Assembly (NCBI GenBank): GCA_018398585.1
Contig: JAGTTD010000001.1
Span: 13,952,501 to 14,016,500, forward strand
Length of the DNA stretch: 64,000 bases
Source: Simmondsia chinensis
Taxonomy: Eukaryota > Streptophyta > Magnoliopsida > Caryophyllales > Simmondsiaceae
Direction of reading: 5' to 3'
The notes under the pieces were generated by a model that was not told the DNA's origin, ran no database searches, and saw only the letters and a list, made by a program, of their open reading frames with translations. This document shows, one piece after another, positions 1 to 9,097 of this stretch (positions are counted from its first letter, which is position 1; each line of letters starts with the position of its first letter). The position numbers and the translations under genes were made by a program.

Positions 1-1110
1 TAAAATGTAAATTTGGAATCCAAACGGCTACCCATCCTTCACCCTTAAAGTACATGATAAGATTGCCCTATTTATACTCTATATCTACTAAGAAACGTAG
101 TCTAATTCGTAGCCCTCCATTAAAATTAAGCTCTACCCCAAAAATGACTGCATTAAAAAAGTCAACCATCTACAATCAAGACAACCTCACAATTAGCATT
201 AGCATGTATTGTGATGTAAACATCACTACTCGGTCAATGTAAGGGACCATGGTTAATCAATCCCTTCACATAGCGAAGGATTTGTTTGGCCATCTACAAA
301 TTTCTTTGTTCATTTAAGTACAATTGACTGTAAGGCTAACAATAAACAAGATATCCAGTCAAGTGAAGGAGAGGTAATGAAGTGCATCTATTGCACTTTT
401 ATAAAGTTGAGTTAGCTACCGATTATATATCATTGTGGGATAATCTAGTCCAGAGACATCTTAAAAGATTGTTCTTGGGACATATCACAATGATTGAATA
501 GGTTAAGGCTTATCTATTTTGAGGGAAAAAAAAAAGAAAAGAAAAGTTGGGTTACGATGAGCCTTGATCTCAAGGAAGTACTATAAGACAACTAGATCTT
601 CCATGGCAAGCTATAAAGAGAGGGCATCTATTACTATAGAAATGAGGCTAATACTTGGAACCCATAACAATGTTTTCAACAATATAAAGGGCAACAGCAT
701 AATTTACTGACTCGTGTAACAGAAAAAGATCAGAAAGTCAGCACGAGAACACTGAAACCCAAACTAAATTATGGCAATACTAGAGCACTTAAACCAAACT
801 CTAGGGGCCTGCATAAGCATATAGATAGCTGCATACAAATGTCACACAAGATGCAAGGACGACGAGCAAAGAAAATCAAAAGTTTGTTTCACGTTGACTT
901 CCTCGTTAACAAAGCCATAACGGGTTGCATTCTTAACATCCACTTGTATAATAGTCCAAAACAAGCTTAGGAAAAGTAATACTATAGTTGGCTTTTATGG
1001 CTATGCTGAAGGTCTCATAGTAGTCAATACTAATTCTTTGACCAAATACTGGGCTAAAAGGTGAGCTTTGTTGTGTTCAATCGAGTGCTCAATCTTATAA
1101 TTTCCCATAG
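1..1110 (-). pseudogene. Cop1 reverse transcriptase and RNase H remnant
   Basis: In an active copia this part copies element RNA into DNA and degrades the RNA template. On the minus strand, around 1050-1010, the translation includes SIDYYETFS, equivalent to the copia motif before the first RT block. It is followed near 940-920 by a V-D-V-type stretch. Around 600-545 the frame reads MEDLVVL, a stop, then YFLEIKAHRN, matching the copia 'MKDLG.L.YFLGI' block. Around 290-250 it reads ILRYVKGLINHG, the usual start of copia RNase H, and a broken 'WRATN.TT' stretch follows near 150-120. I did not find an intact YVDD box. Frame changes and stops are frequent, so this is a pseudogene cut by the window edge. 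Confidence 0.7.
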
Positions 1111-1193
1111 ATTCTACAACTGATTATGGATTACAGCATTAGCTTCATCTACCGTGGCCTCTCTCGACTAGGCCTAATTGGCTCATTAACAAT

Positions 1194-1640
1194 TTATGAA
1201 TAACATGTGGGCTTAGGAACCAAACTGAGAGAAAAAAAGGAGAGAAGAGATATAAGCTTATGTGTTCCATCTTTAGACCAAGTAACCATGGGATGAATAT
1301 TCTTGACCTCTATGATGTGATAGGAGTTGGAGGATATAATAAAGGAGGAAAAACCATAACCAATTAATGGTGCCAATGTTAAGGCCATGCACAAGTGAGT
1401 AGGTAGACGAGACTCAGATTTCCATGGCATGGGTTGATAGTTACAAAAGGATGGAGATCTAGAAAATGAGGTGGGAGGTTGCCGAGGGGGGCATAACTCG
1501 GTGGCCATGAAATTGGTGAAATAGTACTGGATGTAGAGGATGCCAAAATTAGAAGACCCATGGACAATTTGACAGAACATGTATAGGTGGCATGGTGTAG
1601 CGACATTGGTACAAGAACCCAGCGAGTCCATACCATGTGT
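1194..1640 (-). pseudogene. Cop1 integrase-RT linker remnant
   Basis: A 145-codon minus-strand frame covers most of this segment. It ends with NIHPMVTWSKDGTHKL (about 1310-1260), the conserved 'HPMVTRSKDGI.KP' signature that precedes RT in many copia polyproteins. The upstream part is proline- and serine-rich, as expected for the variable linker after the integrase C-terminus. The frame stops at 1194. In the next stretch towards RT, an 'EP' followed by an acidic/alanine-rich broken frame fits the usual 'EP..V.QAL' block. The hAT element inserted just beyond its upper end. Confidence 0.65.
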
Positions 1641-1650
1641 TTCGGTAAAG

Positions 1651-1680
1651 GCAATGACTAGAGGTGGCCAATGGGCTGGG
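1651..1680 (+). repeat. hAT left target duplication and terminal inverted repeat
   Basis: GCAATGAC at 1651-1658 is the left copy of the target duplication. The terminal inverted repeat starts at 1659 and matches the right end (4546-4566) apart from one extra A. The sequence just inside is GC-rich and contains GGGCC-type words. Confidence 0.92.
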
Positions 1681-2072
1681 TCGGCCCAAAACCGAGATCG
1701 GCCTAGTCCGTTTGGACCGGGCCCACTAGTGTAGCAGCCCAGCCTAGGCTCGGATTCGTTGGGGGGCCTCTGGCCCCCAATCTCTTTTCACCCAACAGCT
1801 CTTTGAGCCATTGGGCGATAGAGATATAAAAAAATACTTATTTTTTTTCCTATAAATACTAACCATATTTCTACATTTCACCACACAACAGTTTCTCTAA
1901 TTTTCTCTTCTCTGCTTACTTATATACACTTATTTGCTCTAAACCTCTCAAGTTTGAAGTTTCAATTATATTCTGCTAGTAGAAGCTTATAGATATTCAA
2001 ATTTCAGTTTTTGCTAAGCAAAAACAATATTGAAATCTCACTTGCATTTTATAATTATAAATTAACAATATC

Positions 2073-4263
2073 ATGGCACATAATTCATCTTCAGCTGGAG
2101 CTGGTCAATCTAGTTCTACCTCTTCTCGACTGCCTAAATTCCCTAGAATGGGTAGAGGAGTTGAGCTTAATACCCAAGAACATACTTTTTTAGAACCTGG
2201 CCCGTTACCTCCCTACACAAACATCTATAATTGGTAACAAGAACACCACTATGAGCAGAATTATCCTAAATCGGGTGGTGCAGGATCTTCTGAACCCAAA
2301 CCCACACCCACCAATGATGAAACTAAAACCTGCACCTCTACGGGCAGTAGTAGAAGTAAAACTAGCGATGTATGGAAACACTTTACACTAGATCGTCCAC
2401 ATAGTAAAGCATAGCGTATATTATGTGATCCGTCACAAGTTTTCAGTCATCCATTTAATAGTGGGACTGGCACTTTAAAAAGATTCCTATAAAGGAGCCA
2501 CCCTAATTAAATGCAGATAAAATCCAACAAACTCTTATACAGCAAGTGACTGGTGCGCTTGCTAACTTTAAGTTTACAAATGAAACTAACAAATTTGAAT
2601 TAATGAGATACATCATTTTAGCTGAAAGGTCCTTGACCACAGCCGAAGATCCTAGATTCGTTCGGATATGTAAAACCGCTTTAAAACCTGCCGCTCTAAG
2701 GGTTCCTTAGAACACTTTGAAACGAGACACCTTATTAGAATTTATAAATATGAAAAATGACCCTCGAGATATTTTAAAGGCAAACACGAGCATGTTCTCA
2801 TTCACGTTGGACACATGAAAGTCGAAATACGATGTACCTTTCATGTGTATAACGGCACATTGGATTGATTCTTTTTATGTTATGCAAAAACGAATAATTT
2901 GTTCGTGTGTACTTGAATACCCCCACGGTGCTCATGTAATCACGGGTGCCATTATCAACGCATGTCATGAGTGTGGGATAGACCGCAAAATTTTCAGCAT
3001 TACTTTTGATAATGCTACTAACAACAATGCATCTGTTAAACAATTAATTAGGTATATGAATCTCATGTTAGATGGAAAATATTTTCATTTATGTTGCATC
3101 TATCATATACTGCATTTAATAGTAACGGATGGTTTGCAACTTGCAGTTGTTTCTCTTATGACTTTAAGAGAACTAGTTAAAGCAATTAAGACATTTAGAA
3201 CTAGGCAAAGAAAATTTAAAAATCTTTGTGACACACATGGCATTCATAATAAAAAAATTTAAATTAGACACACGTAATAGATGATCATCCAAGGTTGATA
3301 TGTTAGAAAGAATCACACCATATATAGATGTCTTAGTTGAATTTGTAAAGCAAAATCCTTCATATCTAAGTTCTTTTAATTTCGAATTGTTAGATTGGAA
3401 TGTAATTAATAAAGTTTGTAAATTTTTTATTCTTTTTAAAGATGCTACGATATTTCTCCCTGGATGTTACTATCCAACCATTACACAAGTAATATCTAGA
3501 CTGGTAGATATTACTGCTTGGATAATAGACAACTCCTCCAACCCCATGTTGCAGCCCTTTATTTCCGCCATAGTGAAAAAAAATTTTAAATATTATTCTG
3601 AATTACTACTGGCATATTGTATTGCAACTGTTTTTGTTCCACGTTGTAAACTTACAGGTTTGCAATTATTTGCACAAATATTTTATGAAAAATAAATCTA
3701 GCTTTTGATGTGGCATCTTTTATTGCTCAAGTTGAAGAAAATTTATGTAATTTATTTTCCATGTATGCACGAAGATTATCATCTGACAATCCAAATGTTT
3801 AAATCATCTTTTTCATCCTCTTCTAAAGGAAAATCAGATACGTGGGATATGTTGAACCGATTAAAGACCAAACTAATCACATGATGAGCTAAATTTGTAC
3901 ATGCATTCGCCTATGCTCGTCTTCAACCCAACAGAGGTGAATCCATATTTTGATATTTTGCAATAGTGGTGTTCAAATAAAACCCAATATCCCGTGCTTT
4001 CCACCATGGCACGTGATATAGTAACGTGTTCGGTGTCTTAAGTAGCATCGGAGTGTGCTTTCAGTGCAGGTGGTAGATTGCTTGGATTAAAGAGAGCGAA
4101 GCTAGCACCGGCCACCTTAGAAATGTCGGTGTGCTTGAAGGACTAGATGGCTGTAGCAGATAGAAACCAAGACCGATTGAACTTGGGTTCATCAAGCGAT
4201 GAAGAAGACAGCCGTAGCATCAGTACAACAAGTACTGCATCAACCACAACAAGTTTAGACTAA
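2073..4263 (+). pseudogene. hAT transposase (broken)
   Basis: This encoded the DNA-binding, RNase H-like transposase that excises and reinserts the element. From the ATG at 2073 there is a serine-rich start, then a BED-finger-like stretch (SDVWKHFT ... GTGTLKRFL, about 2365-2490) whose second metal-binding part is damaged. The core is readable at 2843-3262, with 'HWIDS..VMQKRI' and 'CHECGIDRKIFSITFDNATNNN', the conserved hAT catalytic region. Positions 3300-3695 resemble the hAT RNase-H-fold insertion domain (PF14372 type). At about 3950-4140 the C-terminal dimerisation motif appears: an 'FDILQ.W' block, 'YPVLSTMARDI', then SECAFSAGGRLLGLKRAKL. Stops and frameshifts separate these parts. Length (about 2.2 kb) matches an intact hAT gene, so damage is by small mutations. 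Confidence 0.9.
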
Positions 4264-4507
4264 GTTATTTATATTGTTATAATTCTATTTTTATAATATA
4301 TTTTCTTTTATAAAATATATTTATAATTTTATAAGACACTATTATATTGTTATAGTTGTATTTTTTTCACAAGTTATGATACACTTTATTTGATAAAATA
4401 TATTTATAATTACGATTGTGTTGTATTGTATTTGTATGTTATATTATTTATCAATAAATTATAATTATTTTTTGGTTAAAATAATTATATATTTTTATAA
4501 TTTTTTG

Positions 4508-4566
4508 TATATATATATGGGGGGGGGGGGGGGGGGGGGGTCCTGCCCAGCCCATGGCCACCTCTA
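4508..4566 (+). repeat. (TA)n plus 22-G homopolymer and hAT right terminal repeat
   Basis: A short TA run is followed by 22 consecutive G at 4519-4540 and then by the right terminal inverted repeat (4546-4566). The right copy of the target duplication, GCAATGAC, is at 4567-4574. The G run lies only 5 bp inside the terminal repeat, and its length is likely to be unstable or hard to sequence. Confidence 0.9.
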
Positions 4567-4920
4567 GCAATGACAATGGTGTCAAGAGCAAATGACACCC
4601 AACCAAGATAATTGTGTGGGGAAGCAAACTACACCCTATGAATCGGGTGTCGAAGAAAAAGGAGTGAAGGAGACGTAGTAGTAGCACGAGTATTTTAAGA
4701 TGCCTGCATTAGCATGTAGTAGGGAAAAGTATGTTTTGACAACGATGATGTGATAATTTATGTAAACCCAATCTCTACACCATGAAAGGAAACAATATCC
4801 TTTTATAGTCTTAACAATAACCAAGAAATATACAAGGATTACGCCTAAGAGTCAATTTGTTATACTCGATCGGGGTAAGATTGGCGTAACATTTATTGGC
4901 AAACGCATAAAAGTTAGAAA

Positions 4921-5003
4921 AATAAATGACCTAACAACGTAGTAGCTCAAAAGGGCTAATTAAAAAAATAAATGACCTAACAATGAAGTAGCTTAATAGG
5001 GCT
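4921..5003. repeat. ~46-bp local tandem duplication
   Basis: AATAAATGACCTAACAA starts at 4921 and again at 4967, each followed by a GTAGCT(C/T)AA.AGGGCT stretch. The copies differ at several bases, so the duplication is not recent. It lies in the Cop1 integrase region. Confidence 0.75.
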
Positions 5004-5592
5004 ACGATATATCACAACACACATGGAGGTCTATTTAATGATAAACTTGGCAGAGAGGATGGCATCAATTTGAAATTGACTAGGTTTCTCGGCTCAAGAT
5101 ACATAGTGTAGGCCACCTCTAATATATGTTGGTGCTTACACCTCGCAACACTATTCCTAGATGACACAAGCTAAATGAACTTGTAGAGTTAGAACCAGAG
5201 ACTATGAAATCACAATTATGTAATAATGAATGACCATGGTAACCAAGATGACCAAGGCGCCAATGTTGTCATATGAGACTCAAACAACCAAGGCTAAAGG
5301 TGGAGATGAGGCCTGTCGAGGCATCGATAAAGATCGCCGTCATTGGATTTCATAAATAAACATTCTCTCCATCTTGTTCCTTCATAGAAAAAGAGGAAGC
5401 ATCAAATTAAAGCTACAATTATTATTGTTACATAATCTTTTGATTGAAAGAAGATTGTGTTTACTATTGTAATGCCCTAAAAATTATTAATAATTAGGGG
5501 ATAGGACATGGTGAGAATTAAGGAAGATCCAACATTTTCAATGGAATGAAGCATTTCATCACCCATAATGATTTTCATATCACTCAAGGTGC

Positions 5593-5653
5593 TAATTGCT
5601 CTGTGAAAAGGTCACAAACAGAGTAATTGCTCTGTGAAAAGGTCACAAACAGA
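5593..5653. repeat. 31-bp tandem duplication, two copies
   Basis: The 30-bp word beginning TAATTGCTCTGTGAAAAGG and ending CAAACAGA occurs at 5593-5622 and identically at 5624-5653, separated by one G. Perfect identity points to a recent slippage event inside the old Cop1 remnant. Confidence 0.9.
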
Positions 5654-5789
5654 CATAGTAGCTAAGGATTGGGGTAACTGATTGGTGTAGGGGTGATTCT
5701 CATATCACCAACCTCATTATAGAGACTGTGACAAATATGACACATGGAAGGAAAGGGAGGTGGCCTGAGTACCTAAACCAGAGTTAGAA

Positions 5790-6190
5790 GTGGTACCATT
5801 AGACCCAAACACATGAGAAGGTGATAGATGGTTCTAATGACCCACTTGCGTGCTACCCATTGTCGATGGCACCTGTGGGCTAGCATGTTAGCTGTCAATG
5901 ATGATCTTGACCAATGTGACCCTTGCCTCCATGACCTGCATGCCCATGACCCTAACACTCGTCATTCTGATGTACTAGTGGCTAAGGCTACGGTGGGACG
6001 GGATTGGTGGAGAGGTCTCGAAATGTAAGACATTTTTCCTCCTGACATAGTTAGTCCAAAGGCGCTGTAACATGAGTCCATGCACACCATTGTTCATAGC
6101 AATACCAAAAGCATAATACAGAGAGAGAGAGGAAGGCCTTGAAAAGAACAAGATACTATTTCCTAATTAGAGACCAAATACTAACTATAA
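5790..6190 (-). pseudogene. Possible Cop1 gag zinc-knuckle region
   Basis: The position, upstream of integrase on the minus strand, is where gag should lie. The minus-strand translation contains a glycine/histidine-rich stretch (HGHAGHGGKGH, about 5955-5920) and, after a frame change, QVGH followed by NHL, vaguely like the 'C..C...GH....C' knuckle. The cysteines are not clearly preserved. I call it gag mainly from position and composition. It could also be unrelated sequence captured between two elements. Confidence 0.3.
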
Positions 6191-6210
6191 CTAACTTGTT
6201 GGTAAGGGAC

Positions 6211-6686
6211 GGTCTCCATTACCGGTCTAGCAGTATACTAGATCGATAGACCTCCCTGCGGAGGATGTCGGTTTGCAGATTACAGGGTTAGACTTCTTTA
6301 GGATAAACCAAAGTGCGAAGAAGCGATGCGACCTCGCTGCCGTAGAGTATTTTGTGTATTTGTATGGAGGTTTCGGTAATGGTTTACACTTGACTACCTT
6401 GATGCATTAGCCTCCCCGAGGAGCTTTGTTGTGTCCTGCTAGAGACTAAGTTAAAGTGGTAAGTTAATCATGTTTAGTAAGAGTTACAAGAGAAACAGGT
6501 TAATTGAGAATAGTTCTCACCTGAACTAACTTCACACGACCCCACTGTCGAGGAGTAAGGAGTGATGTGTTTGGGTCATCATTGTATGCATGATAGTACA
6601 GTTTGGTAGATATCTGACTTATTGTGTATGCTAAATTGAAAGAAAATATGTCACTGCATTAAACGTGACTCATATAAGGTAGTTAC
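6211..6686 (+). other. Cop2A 5' leader (untranslated)
   Basis: No coding potential is visible. The segment is about 80% similar by eye to the Cop2B leader at 60640-61111 (reverse complement). Both contain the words GATAGACCT.CCTGCGGAGGAT and CGACCCCACTG.CG. No splice or structural RNA signature was recognised. It joins the possible Cop1 gag at about 6190-6210. Confidence 0.6.
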
Positions 6687-7260
6687 ATGATTGTTTGCAT
6701 TTACAGTGGTTATGAAATAGCTGCGACTGGTGCACTTCACTCAATTCTGAAAGATAATGCTTTAACTGGACCAAATTATTTTACCTTGAAAAATAAGTTA
6801 GACTTAGTCATTACTCACAAGGGACCTCCTAGAAAGAAAGGAAAGAGCAAGGTTATTATTGTAGCAACCAAGTCTATAAGAAAGTCAGCAAAAGAAAAGT
6901 GTTTCTTTTGCAAGAAAGCTAGGCCACTGGAGGAGAAACTACACTAAGTACATAGCTACTCTTCCTACAAAGACTGCTAAGCCATCTGGTGAAGGTATAT
7001 TGATATCTCATTCAGTTGAGTCATGCGTAGTTGAGAATCCACCAGTTTCCTGGTGAGTGGACTCAGGTTCAACTGACCTTATCTGTAATATGTTACAGGA
7101 GCTCAGACTAGGCTAAAGGCTACACGATAGGTGTTGCACTTGATGGTTAGGGACAGTACAATAATAATAGTCTTAAGTGTAGGAGATGTTAGCTTAGAAC
7201 TTAGTGATAGAGTTTTGTTTTAAAGGATTGATTATTTAAACCTTCTCTGCACAGGAATTT
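6687..7260 (+). pseudogene. Cop2A truncated gag and protease remnant
   Basis: The reading frame begins in a gag N-terminal motif (ILKDNALTGPNYFTLKNKLD, the usual 'L.G.NY..WK..L.L.L'). It then jumps directly to the lysine-rich stretch before the zinc knuckle (KKGKSK). The knuckle follows as CFFCKKA; a one-base change of frame then gives GHWRRNC. The protease active-site region reads W.VDSGST at about 7050. Most of the central gag (the normal ~200-residue capsid part) is absent. Cop2B shows the same joint, so the deletion is older than both copies. Several stops follow the protease. Confidence 0.8.
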
Positions 7261-7439
7261 GATTTCTAAGTCTTGTTTTATGAATAATTGTTATTCAATT
7301 GATTTTGATAATGAAAATTTTAATATAAGAAATAAATTGTTTATTTACCAATGTACATAAATGAATTGTTTATTCATGTTATTTTCTTATCAAAACTATG
7401 GTAATTGTTTAAATGAATTTAACGTAAGTTCACTTGTTC

Positions 7440-7965
7440 AATCTTTTAAAAGAAAACACTTTGAAAGGGATATTGCCTACACATTGCCAACGTTTAGGTC
7501 ACACTAATTCGAACATGATCCAAAGACTGGTAAAAGATGGACTGATAGAGGCTTTGGACTTGAGGTCATTACCAATTTGCGAATTCTGCATAGAATGAAA
7601 GGTGACCAATTCTGTCTTGAAGAGTAAAGGCAACAGGGTTGGTGGCTTGCTTGAGCTGGTTCACATAGATTTATGTGGATCAACACATGTTCAGGCAAGA
7701 GGTGGGTATGAGTACTTATTCATGTTTAGTGATGATTACTCAAGGCATATATATGTTTACCTAATTAAACATTAGTCGGACTCTTTTGAAAAGTTCAAAG
7801 AGTACAAAGCTGAAGTTGAAAAGCAATTAGGTAAACAAGTTAAATCACTTTGAATAGATCGAGGTGGTGAATATTTTTCGGGTGAGTTTTTGGATTTCCA
7901 AACTGCAAAATGAGATGAGATCTCAGCTTTCTGCTCTGGTTACACCATAGCAGAATGGTGTTACA
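7440..7965 (+). pseudogene. Cop2A GAG-pre-integrase and integrase core remnant
   Basis: Integrase joins the cDNA to host DNA. The frame near 7500-7690 reads 'HTNSNMIQRLVKDGLIEALDL', then CEFCIE, equivalent to the zinc-binding HHCC part. The first catalytic block follows at about 7660-7760: VHIDLCGS ... YLFMFSDDYSR. At 7845-7890 the second block reads 'IDRGGEYFSGEF', with a stop just before the aspartate-containing motif. The sequence then breaks up at 'TIAEWCYK', where 'TP.QNGV.ER' with the catalytic glutamate is expected; I cannot see the glutamate. At least four stops interrupt it. Confidence 0.8.
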
Positions 7966-8052
7966 AATAAAAGGAACAAGGACGGTTGTTTTCTACAGTT
8001 TTTATTTAAAAGGTCTTTTGTAAATACAATGCAAAATATTTAGAGAAGGATT

Positions 8053-8322
8053 TTGCAAGTAAGCTACAAAAACGAAAACAAAATAGTATTAAAGGAAAAT
8101 GACACTAATTCTAAACAGCTAGACACAATTCAAGACATAGTGGATGCATTAGATGCTCCTACTAATAGGAACGAGAATGTTCCAGGTACACAAGAGCTTA
8201 GGTGTGGTGGGAGGATTGTCAGGACACCTGACAGGTTCATAGCAAGACCCTTAGTGGTTGATCGTGACATTGAATCTGATCCTTTTAGCCACCATAAAGC
8301 AGTTAAATCTTATAGTTTTTGA
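8053..8322 (+). pseudogene. Cop2A integrase-RT linker
   Basis: An 89-codon open frame contains GGRIVRTPDRFI, the signature that precedes RT in this copia type, in an acidic and polar context. It ends 'ESDPFSHHKAVKSYSF', where linker sequence is joined directly to a motif (KSYSFEQLV) that in Cop2B lies about 130 residues into RT. This shows that the N-terminal two-thirds of RT is deleted here. The frame starts with a non-ATG codon; in the intact element it would be internal to the polyprotein. Confidence 0.7.
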
Positions 8323-9075
8323 GCAACTGGTTAAACGAACCATGCGTGTACAAATGACATTAAGAGAAAGTAGTGACTTTCTTAGTATTGTATGTCAACG
8401 ATATGCTACTCATTGAGAATGATGTAGGGGTGTTATTAGCTGTAAAGACTTGGTTGTCATGATAGCTCAATATGAAAGACATAGGAGAAGCCAGCTCTAC
8501 TCTTAAGGTTAAGCTTCTGCAAGGTCGTAAGAGTAAGATGTCGGGTCTTTCCCTAGCCACTTATATTGACAAGACGTTGTCAAGGTATACCATGGAGTCC
8601 CTATCTCTTTTGAGTAGTGTTCTAGGACACCTCAATAGGAGGAGCAATTGAGGAATATTTCATATGCTTTGGCAGTGGGAGCCACAGGTATGCCATGTTG
8701 TGCACGGGACTTGATGTCTGCCATGCTATGGGATAGTATGCAGGTGTTAGTCTAATTTGGGTCCAATGGACTAGGTGGCGGTGAAATGTTTTCTTTAGTT
8801 CTTGAGAAGAACTAGATATCCTATGCTTATCTTTCAATGTAACGAGCTGGTTCCAGTTGGTTATACTGATTTAAGACTTCCAATCAGATTAATATGATAG
8901 ACGTTCGACATCTAAGTATATCTGTACTCTTGGAGTGGGAGCCATTAGTGAGGGCAATGTCAAGCAGTATTGCATTGCTAACTTCACAATAGAGTAATTG
9001 TGCTCACTAAGGGTTAGGCTCAGTAGATTTTTGGTTCAAACTTAAAATGAGTGGGTATGGGCTTTTTCATAAATT
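8300..9075 (+). pseudogene. Cop2A RT C-terminus and RNase H remnant
   Basis: After the internal deletion the translation resumes with FEQLV. At about 8385-8430 lies the region that corresponds to 'LYVDNILLIGNDVGVL' in Cop2B; here the YVDD-type box is mutated and out of frame. DMKDIGEAS.TLKVKLLQGR follows at 8470-8525, and then the 'SLSS.LG.L' thumb area. RNase H is seen at 8845-9000: VPVGYTD, RRSTS-like and YICTLGVGAIS blocks, then QYCIANFTIE. Multiple stops mean no protein. Confidence 0.75.
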
Positions 9076-9079
9076 GGAT

Positions 9080-9097
9080 TTAGGACAAGTGGGAGAT
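9080..9097 (+). promoter_or_regulatory. Cop2A polypurine tract
   Basis: TTAGGACAAGTGGGAGAT lies immediately before the LTR start TGTTAGGA. The same tract precedes the 3' LTR of Cop2B (57969-57986, minus strand). It would prime plus-strand DNA synthesis. Confidence 0.85.

Larger units (their letters stand above)
1659..4566 (+). mobile_element. Complete hAT DNA transposon (2908 bp)
   Basis: The left end TAGAGGTGGCCAATGGGCTG and the right end, whose reverse complement is TAGAGGTGGCCATGGGCTGG, form terminal inverted repeats of about 21-22 bp with one indel. The 8-bp sequence GCAATGAC occurs directly outside both ends (1651-1658 and 4567-4574), the target-duplication length of hAT elements. The transposase remnant (2073-4263) is on the plus strand, with about 400 bp of 5' and 300 bp of 3' noncoding sequence. 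The host site is the linker of the Cop1 polyprotein. The clean duplication shows that no later rearrangement has affected the ends. Confidence 0.95.
4575..5780 (-). pseudogene. Cop1 integrase C-terminal remnant
   Basis: The minus-strand translation at about 4870-4810 reads KLTLRRNPCIFLGY, the copia integrase C-terminal signature ('H KL.PRS..CIFLGY'). A 'CYANLTPIEYN' stretch lies just before it, matching the usual 'CYPNL....HKL'. Upstream, towards 5780, I could not identify the HHCC or D,D,E residues; the sequence is badly broken there and includes two small tandem duplications (4921-5003 and 5593-5653). Downstream of the signature the frame passes into the linker that was interrupted by the hAT element. 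Confidence 0.55.
1..6190 (-). mobile_element. Cop1: degenerate Ty1/copia retrotransposon, split by a hAT element
   Basis: Reading the minus strand from high to low coordinates gives copia domains in the expected order: a possible gag zinc-knuckle area (about 6190-5790), integrase C-terminus (about 4870-4800), the linker before RT (about 1310-1260), RT (about 1110-540) and RNase H (about 290 to the window edge). The element runs off the left edge, so its 3' LTR is not visible. No 5' LTR is recognisable before the junction with Cop2A near 6200. Every domain carries stops and frameshifts, so this is an old copy. The hAT insertion at 1659-4566 lies in the variable linker between integrase and RT. 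Confidence 0.75.

Noticed and set aside
6687..6947. Short plus-strand open frame as an independent small gene
   Set aside because: Its start and end are gag motifs of Cop2A joined by a deletion, so it belongs to the element.
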